Positions 55,220-64,000 of a DNA stretch of 64,000 nt are shown in pieces. The stretch spans positions 101,473 through 165,472 of the forward strand of contig NZ_JACWZY010000019.1 in NCBI RefSeq assembly GCF_014699005.1. The letters run 5' to 3'. The stretch's first letter is position 1. Every line of letters begins with the position of its first letter. Under the pieces are notes generated by a model that had not been told where the DNA came from, made no database searches, and worked only from the letters and a program-made list of their open reading frames with translations. The translations under genes were made by a program, and so were the position numbers. The DNA comes from Spirosoma profusum. Its GTDB lineage: Bacteria > Bacteroidota > Bacteroidia > Cytophagales > Spirosomataceae.

Positions 55220-56989
55220 ATGGTCTGGAAACAAGTAATTGACCCGTTCAACAGCATTACGTTATCGGTTCTGGTAGCGTTGGTACCGATTCTGTTCATT
55301 TTCTGGGCGCTCATTATCCGTCGAATGAAAGGGTATCAGGCTAGTCTGATAGCGATAGGCATTGCCATGATTATTGCCATTGCCGTGTACGGAATGCCCA
55401 TTAAACTGGCCCTGTTATCAGTGACTCATGGAGCTATGTATGGCTTGTTTCCGATCTGCTGGCTGGTCGTGACGGCTGTGTTTCTTTTCAACCTGACGGT
55501 AAAAAGTGGTCAGTTCGAAATCATCAAGCATTTTATGGCGTCCATTACGTCCGACCGGCGGCTACAGGCGCTGCTAATTGCCTTCTCGTTCGGTGCTTTT
55601 CTGGAAGGAACGGCCGGTTTTGGCGCACCGGTTGCCATCACAGCAGCCATGCTGGTCGGGTTGGGTTTCAATCCGTTGTATGCGTCCGGAATTTGTCTGA
55701 TTGCCAACACGGCTCCGGTAGCTTTTGGCTCCATCGGTATCCCCATTACTGTAGCTTCACAGGTATCAGGCATTCCCGAATTACCTATTTCTCAGATGGT
55801 TGGCCGAACACTGCCGATTCTGTCGATTGTGCTGCCGTTTTATCTGGTAACTATTATCGCCGGGTTCCAGAAGGCGCGGGAAGTGATGCCCGCCGTGCTG
55901 GTATGTGGCGTTACGTTTGCCTTCCTTCAGTACGTTTCCTCCAATTTCCTGGGCCCTTCCCTACCCGATGTCATTGCCGGATTAGGTTCTATTATTGCTC
56001 TGATGATCTTTCTTCGTTTCTGGAAACCCCGCACCGTCTGGCGATTCAGCAACGAACCAGCCCCTACTTTCGACACAACGATACGTTACACCAATCACCA
56101 GATGCTACGTGCCTGGTCGCCCTTTCTGATTCTGACGATTATGGTCATTTTCTGGGGATTGCAGTCTATCAAAGATGTGCTCAATGCGAATGGCCTGATT
56201 CAGTTTGAATTTCCGGGGCTGCACAATGCCATTCAGGGACAGGACGGTACGTTGCTGGCTAAGATCTTTAAGTTCAATTATCTATCGGCCGCTGGAACTG
56301 CCATCCTTATAGCTTCTCTACTTTCTATTCCACTGGTTGGCCTTACGTTTGGCGAGGGACTTCGTATTTTCGGTGCTACGTTACGTCAGCTACGTTTCCC
56401 GATTTTAACCGTAGCCGCTGTGTTGGGTTTTGCCTATATCGTCAATGATTCCGGCATTACGTTGACGCTGGCCGACGCGCTCGCCAATACGGGTGTACTA
56501 TTCCCGTTTTTTGCGCCGGTGCTGGGTTGGCTGGGCGTTTTCATTACGGGTTCCGACACGTCAGCCAATGCCCTGTTCAGTAAGCTTCAGTATGCCACGG
56601 CACAATCCATCGGTGTCGATCCGGTGGTAACGGTAGCCGCCAACGTATCGGGGGGTGTTGTGGGTAAAATGATTTCTCCCCAGTCGATTGCAGTGGCGGC
56701 TGCGGCTGGCGATTTAGTCGGGCGGGAGTCGGAGTTGTTCCGGTTCACGGTGAAACACAGCTTCATCATGCTGGCGTTCATCTGCCTCATTACGTTGGGA
56801 CAAGCCTACGTAGTGAGTTGGGTAATTCCGACTTATGAAATGCTCAGTTCGACAAAAACCACTACGTCCCCCGACGTATCGAAAGGTTACACCTACTTAC
56901 TTTTGCTGGGTATTTTACTGGTTGCGATAGCGTCGTTCATCCTGATAAATTCTCGTAAAAAGCAACCAACTGCTGGTTACACGAATTGA
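55220..56989 (+). CDS. L-lactate permease (LctP family)
   Basis: 589 residues, about 14 membrane helices. LctP family features: DPFNSITLSVLVALVPILFI at the start, HGAMYGLFPICWLVVTAVFL, the signature SFGAFLEGTAGFGAPVAI, NTAPVAFGSIGIPI, and FAPVLGWLGVFITGSDTSAN in the second half. It imports lactate or glycolate with protons. Next to a D-2-hydroxyacid dehydrogenase gene on the same strand, which could process 2-hydroxy acids brought in. An alternative substrate such as glycolate is common in the family. Confidence 0.93.
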   Translation: MVWKQVIDPFNSITLSVLVALVPILFIFWALIIRRMKGYQASLIAIGIAMIIAIAVYGMPIKLALLSVTHGAMYGLFPICWLVVTAVFLFNLTVKSGQFEIIKHFMASITSDRRLQALLIAFSFGAFLEGTAGFGAPVAITAAMLVGLGFNPLYASGICLIANTAPVAFGSIGIPITVASQVSGIPELPISQMVGRTLPILSIVLPFYLVTIIAGFQKAREVMPAVLVCGVTFAFLQYVSSNFLGPSLPDVIAGLGSIIALMIFLRFWKPRTVWRFSNEPAPTFDTTIRYTNHQMLRAWSPFLILTIMVIFWGLQSIKDVLNANGLIQFEFPGLHNAIQGQDGTLLAKIFKFNYLSAAGTAILIASLLSIPLVGLTFGEGLRIFGATLRQLRFPILTVAAVLGFAYIVNDSGITLTLADALANTGVLFPFFAPVLGWLGVFITGSDTSANALFSKLQYATAQSIGVDPVVTVAANVSGGVVGKMISPQSIAVAAAAGDLVGRESELFRFTVKHSFIMLAFICLITLGQAYVVSWVIPTYEMLSSTKTTTSPDVSKGYTYLLLLGILLVAIASFILINSRKKQPTAGYTN

Positions 56990-57050
56990 TTTTATGAACC
57001 AATAAAACCAGTTAGAAATTAAATACACCCTGAAACGAAATTAGTGCAAC

Positions 57051-58010
57051 ATGAAGATTGTCGTATTAGATGGCTACACGTTAAATCCCGGCGATTTGTC
57101 CTGGGACGGATTAGAAAAACTCGGTGACCTGACTGTATATGACCGTACATCGCCCGACGAACTGCTTGAACGAGCTACCGACACAGAAATTCTTTTCACG
57201 AACAAAGCGCCACTTGGCGAAGCTGTTTTAGAAAAGTTACCTAATTTAAAATTCATTGGTGTGCTGGCGACGGGCTACAACGTAGTGAATACCGACGTAG
57301 CGAAGCAGAAAGGAATCGTTGTTTGCAACGTACCGGGCTATGGTACGTCGTCGGTAGTGCAGTTTACGTTTGCGCTGCTATTGGAGTTAACCCAGCATGT
57401 ACAGCGCCACAGCGATTCGGTTAAAGAGGGGCAGTGGAGCCGCTCGGCGGATTGGTGTTACTGGAATTATCCGCTGATTGAATTGGCGGGGAAAACGATG
57501 GGTATCATCGGTTTTGGCAGCATTGGTGAACAAGTGGCCAACGTAGCAACTGCCTTTGGCATGAACATCATCGGGTCGAAACGGCAACGTACCGACCAGT
57601 CGCATCGGAAAAATTTTCAGTGGGCCGACATTCCTGAACTGTTGGCACAATCGGACGTAGTAAGTATTCATGCTCCTCTATTACCCGAAACGCAGGGCCT
57701 TATCAACAAAGAAAATCTGGCCCTGATGAAGCCCTCGGCCTTTCTACTCAATACGGCGCGCGGCCCCATCATTGTTGATCAGGATTTAGCCGACGCCCTG
57801 AATAAAGGTGTCATTGCCGGAGCTGCCATTGACGTATTATCCGTTGAGCCGCCCCCAGCCAATAATCCGCTGTTTTCTGCCAAAAACTGCCTGATTACTC
57901 CTCACATAGCCTGGGGCACGAAAGAAGCCCGAAGCCGACTCATGGCGATAGCCGTCGACAACCTGAAAGCCTTTCTGGAAGGCAATCCAATTAACGTAGT
58001 GAATCCGTAA
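57051..58010 (+). CDS. D-2-hydroxyacid dehydrogenase
   Basis: 319 residues. N-terminal substrate-binding fold (VVLDGYTLNPGDLSWDGLEK), Rossmann domain with GKTMGIIGFGSIGEQVANVA near 155, and catalytic residues in LLNTARGPIIVD (Arg), DVLSVEPPP (Glu) and CLITPHIAWGT (His). The sequence is closest to glycerate or hydroxypyruvate reductases (HprA-like), including GYNVVNTDVAKQKGIVV and VPGYGTSSVVQFTFA. It reduces a 2-keto acid with NAD(P)H or the reverse. Sixty bp after the lactate permease gene, so probably co-transcribed. Exact substrate uncertain. Confidence 0.92.
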   Translation: MKIVVLDGYTLNPGDLSWDGLEKLGDLTVYDRTSPDELLERATDTEILFTNKAPLGEAVLEKLPNLKFIGVLATGYNVVNTDVAKQKGIVVCNVPGYGTSSVVQFTFALLLELTQHVQRHSDSVKEGQWSRSADWCYWNYPLIELAGKTMGIIGFGSIGEQVANVATAFGMNIIGSKRQRTDQSHRKNFQWADIPELLAQSDVVSIHAPLLPETQGLINKENLALMKPSAFLLNTARGPIIVDQDLADALNKGVIAGAAIDVLSVEPPPANNPLFSAKNCLITPHIAWGTKEARSRLMAIAVDNLKAFLEGNPINVVNP

Positions 58011-58421
58011 AATGGCTGGTGCGATAACGTAGAGTCTGTTTATTCCTCCTCGTTTTTCCTTAAAATAAAGCTGTTATACTAATTCAATGTTGGTTTTAGG
58101 CAAAAGCTATTCTGAATTGGTATTAGTATTTTGACATCAAGTGCATCCAGTTTATGCGTAAATTCAACTAAGAAGATATTAAAATCTATCAATAGTAACA
58201 AATCTTATGATTTATTAATATATCAAATTAACAGAACCGTAACGTATACTTAATAAATTATTTATTTTTAATCATAAAATGTTCTTAAAATTATAGCAAT
58301 CTTTACGTCCCTCATCTATCCCATCTCACCTGAGATTAACTACTACGAATGCTTCTGATCGGTTGGTGGCCTCAACCAACGGTCAGATCATTGTTTATAA
58401 CACTTTTCCTCTTTTTTGCTT
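58011..58421. other. AT-rich intergenic region upstream of the first surface protein
   Basis: 411 bp of low GC. An imperfect inverted element (about 58077-58131) has ends reading ATACTAAT and ATTAGTAT; the ending ATACTAATACCAA recurs at about 62513. No gene or clear promoter found; it probably carries the promoter of the gene at 58422. Confidence 0.4.
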
Positions 58422-61400
58422 ATGCGGAAATCTCTACTGGTACTTTGCTGGCTCATTTTTCTGGGGGTACTAACCCGCACTGCTCAGGCGCAAACACCCG
58501 TCGTCTCGGGTACGCTGTCAGTCTCCTTGACCGGCGATGCCAACAGCAACGGACAGGTAAACCCCGGCGATCAGCTCTCCTACACCGCCGTCATCTCCAA
58601 CTCCGGCTCCGGTTCGGCTGCTGGGGTAAACCTCACCATGCCCGCCCCCACCAACACTACGTTGGTCACCGGCAGTCTGAGAACTTCCGCTCTGGCCCGG
58701 CCCGATGCCTACACGACGCTGATCTCAGGCACCCTCTCCGCTACCTCCGTACTGACCAACGACTTTGGACTGCCCACCAAAACCGTTTCCGCATTCGGGC
58801 CCTCGGTCAGCCCGGCTAACGTAGTAGCCAATGGTTCCAACTCCTCCCCCACCGATCAGGGAGGCAACGTAGTGGTTAATACCGATGGTACGTTTAGCTA
58901 TACGCCCACTGGCAGTTTTGTGGGCTATGACCGGTTTGGCTACACAGCCACTACCACTACTACGTTACCCAACGATGCAGCCACGGTCACCATCGGGGTG
59001 GGTACCCCCGTGACGGCCCTGCCTAATGCCTACACCATCACCGGCAACGTAACGAATACCCAGTCCAGCACCGCTACCGGGCTTTTGGGCAACGACACGG
59101 GTGATCAGCGAGTGGTGACCACCGTGCGAGGGGGGTCGGGCACGGCTAATGTAGGCGTAGCCATCACCACGGCTCAGAATGGGACGGTGATCGTATCGGC
59201 CAATGGTACGTTCGTGTATGAGCCATTAGCGGGTTACACGGGCAGTGACAGTTTCACCTACACGGCCAACAATGGCCTGAATCTACCTTCCTCGGCGGTG
59301 GTTACCTTGACGATTCAGAACATGATCTGGTTTGTCGACGCAGGGGCAGCAACGAACGGGACGGGGACGCTGGCTAAGCCTTTCAACAATCTGGTTTCGT
59401 TCAAGACCATTAACATTGGTGCAGGAGGCACCACGAACGGTGATCCGGGAGATAACATCTTCCTATATTCGGGTAGTTATACGGTCACGCTGGATCTATT
59501 GAACAATCAGAAACTCATAGGCGCAGGTGCTTCTGCCAGCCTGGCCAGCATTGCGGGCATCACGCCCGCACCGGGCAGTGCAGCTTTACCCAGCACAGGT
59601 GGAACGGCACCGCAAATTATCAACAACGTGGGAGGGAGCCATGTAATAGGGCTGGCCCAGAATAACCTGTTGCGGGGTATAACTGTTGGTGGCGCAACTA
59701 CCTCCGCTGCCATTTCGGGTGTTAACTTCAACACCCTGACAGTGAGCGAAACGACCATTAATAATGCCGGTCCGGGCTTATACCTCACGAATGGCACGGT
59801 GATAGGTAGTTTTGACTCCATCACGTCCACAGCAGGTAACAACAATATTGCTTTTAGCAATGTAAACGGCAGTTTGAGCATCAACGGAGGCCTATGGAGT
59901 GGGGCCAGTGGCATCTCATTCAGTATATTCGGAGGCACCGTGAACATAACCTACAATGGTAGCCTAAATCAAGCTAACAATAGTCAAATGGTTGATGTGC
60001 AGGCTGGTCATTCGGGTATGATCACCTTCCAGACCGGTACGCTCAATGCTACTAATGGTAGCGGGTTGAATTTCAACAATGCCGATGGAACGTATAACTT
60101 CAACGGAACCACTACGTTGAACGGGGGCGATGCGGGCATCGACATCACGAATGGGTCGAGCGGTACGTTTAGCTTTGGCAGTAATACCAGCATCACCAAC
60201 CCATCAGGTATTACCTATCGGGAGGATACCAGCACGCCGACCGTTACGTATAACGGCAGCCTTATCAAGACCAATAACGCCACCACAGCTGTATACATCA
60301 CGGGCAAGACCGGAGGCACAACCAGCTTTAACGGCGCTATCACGGCCAGCACCAGCACTACGACGGCCATTAATTTAACCAGCAACACGGGCAGTAGTGT
60401 TACGTTCGGGGGCAATAACTTAGCCATCGCCACCAGCACTGGTACGGGTTTCAACGCAACGGGTGGCGGCACAGTGAACGTAACGGGTACAGGTAATACC
60501 ATCATTAAAGTTGGAAATGGGAATGCACTCAACATCGGCAGTACAAACGCAGGGGTAAGCGGTATCAACTTCAGTAGTATCAATGTGACAGGTGGGACGG
60601 GCACAGCCGTGAATATCAGCAGCAGTACTGGAACCAAAAACTTAGGTGATGTAGACGTAGCCAGAAATGGTGGCGGCACCGGCATTTTCGCCAGTAATGC
60701 GGGAACGGTTAATACCACTGACGGCACAATCAACTCGGGGAATCAGACCGCCATAGATATTGACAATACGGTACTTGGAATAATTCTGCGGAGTGTAGCC
60801 AGCAATGGAGCATCAATCGGAATTGATTTAAATACAACGACCGGAAGTTTTGCTGTAACTGGTTCGGGTAGTACAGATGGTTCGGGAGGGACGATTCAGA
60901 ACATCGCCCAACGTGGTGTTCAACTCATCAACTCCCAAAACGTAACGCTCAAAAACATTACGTTTATAAACGCCAATACCCAGGATGCAGCCGCGCCAAT
61001 TAACGATATGGGTTCCGAATCCGAAGTACCTTCATTTCCAAGTGCATCGGCAGCAAATGGAGTCATTTATCTATCCAGCGTGTCCGGAATCAATCTGAAC
61101 AATATCGATATAAGTGGCACAACTGCACAAATGGGAATCACCGGCGTGAATGTCAGTAATTTTACGCTGACTGGCAGCACCATTACCAATGCCGGCGACG
61201 GCGTGTATGTTGCAGGTGGCGGAAACTTTGAAGACGCAATTCGGATGGCTAACCTCTCCGGAACATGTTTTATCACTAATTCAACCCTTTCTTTTTCAGA
61301 AACAAATACGGTCGATGTCTTCAACCGCGACAAGAATTTAACCCTGACGATTGACGGCTCTACCTTCCGCGACACGCAGACTACTTCATCAGGAGGCCCG

Positions 61401-62291
61401 ACGAACGGCAACGGTGAGGGTGGTTTTCAATTCCGGAGTTTCAGCAGTGCAGCCGGAAGTCCGGTGAGTACTATTAAAATTAAGAACAGTTCATTTCTGC
61501 GACTCAGAACACAGGGCATTCAGACGTTTGCCAGCAGTGATTGCATACTTAACGTCGATATCACGAATACTACTATCGACTGCGAGAATGATATAGGCGC
61601 TGGTATTGACATAAACGGCGATCAAACCAGTCAGGTTTATTTCAATATCATTGGCAATCCAAAGATTCAAAGCCGGGGTGGTTCAGCGGTTAACATAACC
61701 GCTTTCGTTGATGCAGATGTGATGGGCCGAATTAACAACAATCCGAATATCATAGCTAACGGAATGGGTGCGGGGGGTAGCGGTGTGCGGGTTCTGCCGC
61801 AGGAGAATACAGCTCATGCCATCGTGGAAGTCAGCAGCAATACAATCACGATGGGTACCGGAAACAACAGTACGCCCATAGATGTTCAGGCACGCATCCA
61901 GGCCTCCCGACTCGATATTACACTTAATAACAACACGCTTCATGCCGATCCTACAGCTCTTGCCAACATTAATATCACGGCCGGGTCGTCAGCGGCTAGC
62001 GAAACCAGTCAGGTTTACGCGCACATTCTTAACAATGATATTGCTCCCGGAGGTCCAACCAATATTCTGCGGCTGCGTGTCTCTGATCTGGATGGCACTA
62101 GCAATCCGCTGATGTTTCTACAAGGCTTTCTCGACGGCGGAACCGGCATTGACGATGATGCCGTTGCTACCTGGAACACGAATGGGAATACGCCGACTGT
62201 AACGGCAGCCAACGTTAACGTCAGCCTAACCGGTACAGCCACGGCACCAAGTGCTGGGGTTCCCCTTATACCCACAAATCCTTTACCGTAG
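58422..62291 (+). CDS. Giant surface protein: DUF11/cadherin-like repeats plus beta-helix
   Basis: 1289 residues from ATG 58422 (a TTG at 58416 is also in frame), with signal peptide (LLVLCWLIFLGVLTRTAQAQ). Residues about 25-90: a dockerin-like/DUF11 start (GDANSNGQVNPGDQLSYTAV). Residues about 95-300: two bacterial cadherin-like or Ig-like domains (NVVVNTDGTFSYTPTGSFVG and NGTVIVSANGTFVYEPLAG). After 300: a long right-handed beta-helix rich in Gly, Asn, Thr and Ser (SGTFSFGSNTSITNPSG and similar turns). No type IX secretion C-terminal domain or anchor recognised at the end (VPLIPTNPLP). Probably an adhesin or polymer-binding exoprotein. The 5' portion is nearly identical to the next gene. 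Confidence 0.8.
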   Translation: MRKSLLVLCWLIFLGVLTRTAQAQTPVVSGTLSVSLTGDANSNGQVNPGDQLSYTAVISNSGSGSAAGVNLTMPAPTNTTLVTGSLRTSALARPDAYTTLISGTLSATSVLTNDFGLPTKTVSAFGPSVSPANVVANGSNSSPTDQGGNVVVNTDGTFSYTPTGSFVGYDRFGYTATTTTTLPNDAATVTIGVGTPVTALPNAYTITGNVTNTQSSTATGLLGNDTGDQRVVTTVRGGSGTANVGVAITTAQNGTVIVSANGTFVYEPLAGYTGSDSFTYTANNGLNLPSSAVVTLTIQNMIWFVDAGAATNGTGTLAKPFNNLVSFKTINIGAGGTTNGDPGDNIFLYSGSYTVTLDLLNNQKLIGAGASASLASIAGITPAPGSAALPSTGGTAPQIINNVGGSHVIGLAQNNLLRGITVGGATTSAAISGVNFNTLTVSETTINNAGPGLYLTNGTVIGSFDSITSTAGNNNIAFSNVNGSLSINGGLWSGASGISFSIFGGTVNITYNGSLNQANNSQMVDVQAGHSGMITFQTGTLNATNGSGLNFNNADGTYNFNGTTTLNGGDAGIDITNGSSGTFSFGSNTSITNPSGITYREDTSTPTVTYNGSLIKTNNATTAVYITGKTGGTTSFNGAITASTSTTTAINLTSNTGSSVTFGGNNLAIATSTGTGFNATGGGTVNVTGTGNTIIKVGNGNALNIGSTNAGVSGINFSSINVTGGTGTAVNISSSTGTKNLGDVDVARNGGGTGIFASNAGTVNTTDGTINSGNQTAIDIDNTVLGIILRSVASNGASIGIDLNTTTGSFAVTGSGSTDGSGGTIQNIAQRGVQLINSQNVTLKNITFINANTQDAAAPINDMGSESEVPSFPSASAANGVIYLSSVSGINLNNIDISGTTAQMGITGVNVSNFTLTGSTITNAGDGVYVAGGGNFEDAIRMANLSGTCFITNSTLSFSETNTVDVFNRDKNLTLTIDGSTFRDTQTTSSGGPTNGNGEGGFQFRSFSSAAGSPVSTIKIKNSSFLRLRTQGIQTFASSDCILNVDITNTTIDCENDIGAGIDINGDQTSQVYFNIIGNPKIQSRGGSAVNITAFVDADVMGRINNNPNIIANGMGAGGSGVRVLPQENTAHAIVEVSSNTITMGTGNNSTPIDVQARIQASRLDITLNNNTLHADPTALANINITAGSSAASETSQVYAHILNNDIAPGGPTNILRLRVSDLDGTSNPLMFLQGFLDGGTGIDDDAVATWNTNGNTPTVTAANVNVSLTGTATAPSAGVPLIPTNPLP
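58494..59336 (+). repeat. First copy of about 843-bp near-identical direct repeat
   Basis: Aligns without gap to 62768-63610 at a constant offset of 4274. Differences are scattered substitutions, mostly synonymous, clustered near 58785-58850. It covers the DUF11-like and cadherin-like part of both surface proteins. Confidence 0.9.
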
Positions 62292-62695
62292 CTCCCGGTT
62301 GTGCAGATGATGCTCTGCTGAGTGCCTGTAGAACCATTTACAAAATACTGTTTAGTACAAATTATGCGTACCAAACCGAATCCAGGACATAAACCGACTT
62401 TTTTCATCCTGCTTACTGGCGATGAGGCATCGACTCAGTTTATAACAAGAATCATTGGCGACTTCGTCTTTGGTAAAACACGAATGAGTTTTAAAAAGCA
62501 TCAATTTAGTATACTAATACCAACGTTTAATAAATATTCATTGAACAATATGCAATATTTCTATAGCTTTGGTTACCTTGACAACCTATCGGCACCGCCA
62601 GAAACCCCTTCCGAAATAGATTGTATCTGGAAGCCCATGCATATTAAGTCGATTGTCAATAAGCCATCGTTACGTGACATTAGATCGCTTTTTTT
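62292..62695. other. Intergenic region between the two surface-protein genes
   Basis: 404 bp. A 125-codon frame (62322-62699) crosses it but has no signal, repeated pattern or known family, and it overlaps the start of the next gene; not called. Includes the ATACTAATACCAA string near 62513 also found upstream of the first copy. Confidence 0.5.
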
Positions 62696-64000
62696 ATGAC
62701 TAAACTGCTACCTGTTCTCTTCTGGCTTGCTTGTTTACTGTTGATGCTTCCCGCAGCTCACGCCCAGACACCCGTCGTCTCGGGTACGCTGTCAGTCTCC
62801 TTGACCGGCGATGCCAACAGCAACGGACAGGTAAACCCCGGCGATCAACTCTCCTACACCGCCGTCATCTCCAACACCGGCTCCGGTTCGGCTGCTGGGG
62901 TAAACCTCACCATGCCCGCCCCCACCAACACTACGTTGGTCACCGGCAGTCTGAGAACTTCCGCTCTGGCCCGGCCCGATGCCTACACGACGCTGATCTC
63001 AGGCACCCTCTCCGCTACCTCCGTACTGACCAACGACTTTGGACTGCCCACCAAAACCGTCTCTGCTTTCGGTCCCTCGGCCGCCCCGGCTAACGTAGTG
63101 GCCAACGGCTCCAACTCCTCCCCCACCGATCAGGGAGGCAACGTAGTGGTCAATACCGATGGTACGTTTAGCTATACGCCCACTGGCAGTTTTGTGGGCT
63201 ATGACCGGTTTGGCTACACAGCCACTACCACTACTACGTTACCCAACGATGCAGCCACGGTCACCATCGGGGTGGGTACCCCCGTGACGGCCCTGCCTAA
63301 TGCCTACACCATCACCGGCAACGTAACGAATACCCAGTCCAGCACCGCTACCGGGCTTTTGGGCAACGACACGGGTGATCAGCGAGTGGTGACCACCGTG
63401 CGAGGGGGGTCGGGCACGGCTAATGTAGGCGTAGCCATCACCACGGTTCAGAATGGGACGGTGACCGTCTCGGCCAATGGTACATTCGTCTATGAGCCAC
63501 CGGCGGGTTACACCGGTACGGATAGTTTCACTTACACGGCCAACAATGGCTTGAATCTGCCTTCTTCGGCGGTGGTTACGTTGACGATTCAGGACATGAT
63601 CTGGTTTGTCAACAGTGCCGCCGGAGCGGGGGGGACCGGTACGTTAGCCAAACCTTTCAACTCGCTCAACGCCTTCCAGGCCGCTAATAACGGCTCGGGA
63701 AATAATCCAGCAGCGGGGGATAACATCTTTGTCTACTCAGGCACCTACGCCAGCACAACTACGCCGTTGATGCTGTTGAACGACCAGAAGTTGATTGGGC
63801 AGGGTGCTACCGCCAGTCTGAGCACAGTAGCAGGCATCACCCCTGCGCCAGGAAGCGCGGCTTTACCCAGCACGGGCGGAGCGGCTCCTATTTTAAACAA
63901 CACCGCCAGCAGTGTGGTGCAGTTGGGCCAGAATAATCTCTTGCGGGGATTAGCCATTGGTACCAGCAGTGTGGTCTCGCTAACGGGTAATGCCTTTGGT
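62696..64000 (+). CDS. Second giant surface protein, tandem paralogue (3' end beyond window)
   Basis: Open from ATG 62696 to the window edge (435 codons). Its signal peptide (LPVLFWLACLLLMLPAAHAQ) differs from that of the first copy, but from TPVVSGTLSVSLTGDANSNG onward the protein is almost the same for about 280 residues. After DMIWFV it diverges yet stays homologous: GTLAKPFNSLNAFQAAN, DNIFVYSGTYAS, LLNDQKLIGQGATASLS, GITPAPGSAALPSTGGA. The beta-helix follows. Same role expected as the first: secreted, repetitive, possibly adhesive. Truncated only by the window. Confidence 0.85.
   Translation, partial: MTKLLPVLFWLACLLLMLPAAHAQTPVVSGTLSVSLTGDANSNGQVNPGDQLSYTAVISNTGSGSAAGVNLTMPAPTNTTLVTGSLRTSALARPDAYTTLISGTLSATSVLTNDFGLPTKTVSAFGPSAAPANVVANGSNSSPTDQGGNVVVNTDGTFSYTPTGSFVGYDRFGYTATTTTTLPNDAATVTIGVGTPVTALPNAYTITGNVTNTQSSTATGLLGNDTGDQRVVTTVRGGSGTANVGVAITTVQNGTVTVSANGTFVYEPPAGYTGTDSFTYTANNGLNLPSSAVVTLTIQDMIWFVNSAAGAGGTGTLAKPFNSLNAFQAANNGSGNNPAAGDNIFVYSGTYASTTTPLMLLNDQKLIGQGATASLSTVAGITPAPGSAALPSTGGAAPILNNTASSVVQLGQNNLLRGLAIGTSSVVSLTGNAFG
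62768..63610 (+). repeat. Second copy of about 843-bp near-identical direct repeat
   Basis: Partner of 58494-59336, same orientation, offset 4274, no indel seen. Recombination between the two would delete one gene body and leave a fused gene. Confidence 0.9.

Noticed and set aside
62322..62699. 125-codon frame between the surface-protein genes
   Set aside because: No recognisable features; overlaps the start of the second surface gene; composition resembles the intergenic DNA.
58416..63610. CRISPR-like repeats in the surface-protein region
   Set aside because: Repetition is at the level of protein domains within open frames; there are no short regularly spaced identical repeats.

Overview
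The window looks like chromosomal DNA of a Bacteroidota member of the order Cytophagales, most like Spirosoma or a close relative. This is inferred from gene content: a SusC/SusD pair, PorT-like and DUF2490 outer-membrane proteins, Gfo/Idh/MocA and FAD enzymes of glycan metabolism, and a Bacteroidota-type TAnnTTTG promoter element. No rRNA, tRNA, CRISPR array, insertion sequence or prophage was seen.

Layout. 1-6.6 kb: a truncated sugar-binding lipoprotein, two zinc metalloproteases around a BI-1 membrane protein, an ECF-type sigma factor, a beta-barrel protein. 6.6-15.9 kb: mixed housekeeping and regulatory genes (MerR/TipAS regulator with a readable promoter, SMP-30 lactonase, DoxX, Crp/Fnr, exported RidA, a receiver-only response regulator, PhnP-like hydrolase, MpaB-like oxygenase, mnmE). 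16.4-17.9 kb: a small lipid/membrane operon (methyltransferase, VanZ-like, DgkA). 18-57 kb: a large carbohydrate region. It holds a sialidase-like protein and a MocA-type dehydrogenase, then a LacI regulator with two identical operators facing a SusC/SusD operon. A long co-directional series follows (possible flavoprotein, exported FAD oxidoreductase, ApbE, two toroid-type glycan enzymes, sodium/solute symporter, GH2 enzyme, cytosolic FAD oxidoreductase). Next come a reverse-strand sialidase-like/DapA-like/symporter cluster with an AraC regulator, a CDF transporter, a heparinase II/III-like lyase, a GH42-like enzyme, a lactate permease and a D-2-hydroxyacid dehydrogenase. 58.4-64 kb: two tandem giant surface proteins whose 5' parts are nearly identical; the second runs off the end.

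How it may work together (inference): SusC/D import oligosaccharides released by lyases and hydrolases, LacI and AraC proteins sense products, symporters carry sugars across the inner membrane, and flavin- and NAD-dependent oxidoreductases modify them. An ApbE flavin transferase beside a secreted protein with a flavinylation-like motif suggests an extracytoplasmic redox step.

Two sequence-level signals are not explained by genes. First, an iterated word, AACGTANC (reverse complement GNTACGTT), is scattered over both strands, coding and non-coding; the Leu-Arg dipeptide is repeatedly written CTA-CGT. Second, many intergenic gaps hold long near-perfect inverted repeats of several unrelated families, one of which has diverged copies whose two arms have changed together.
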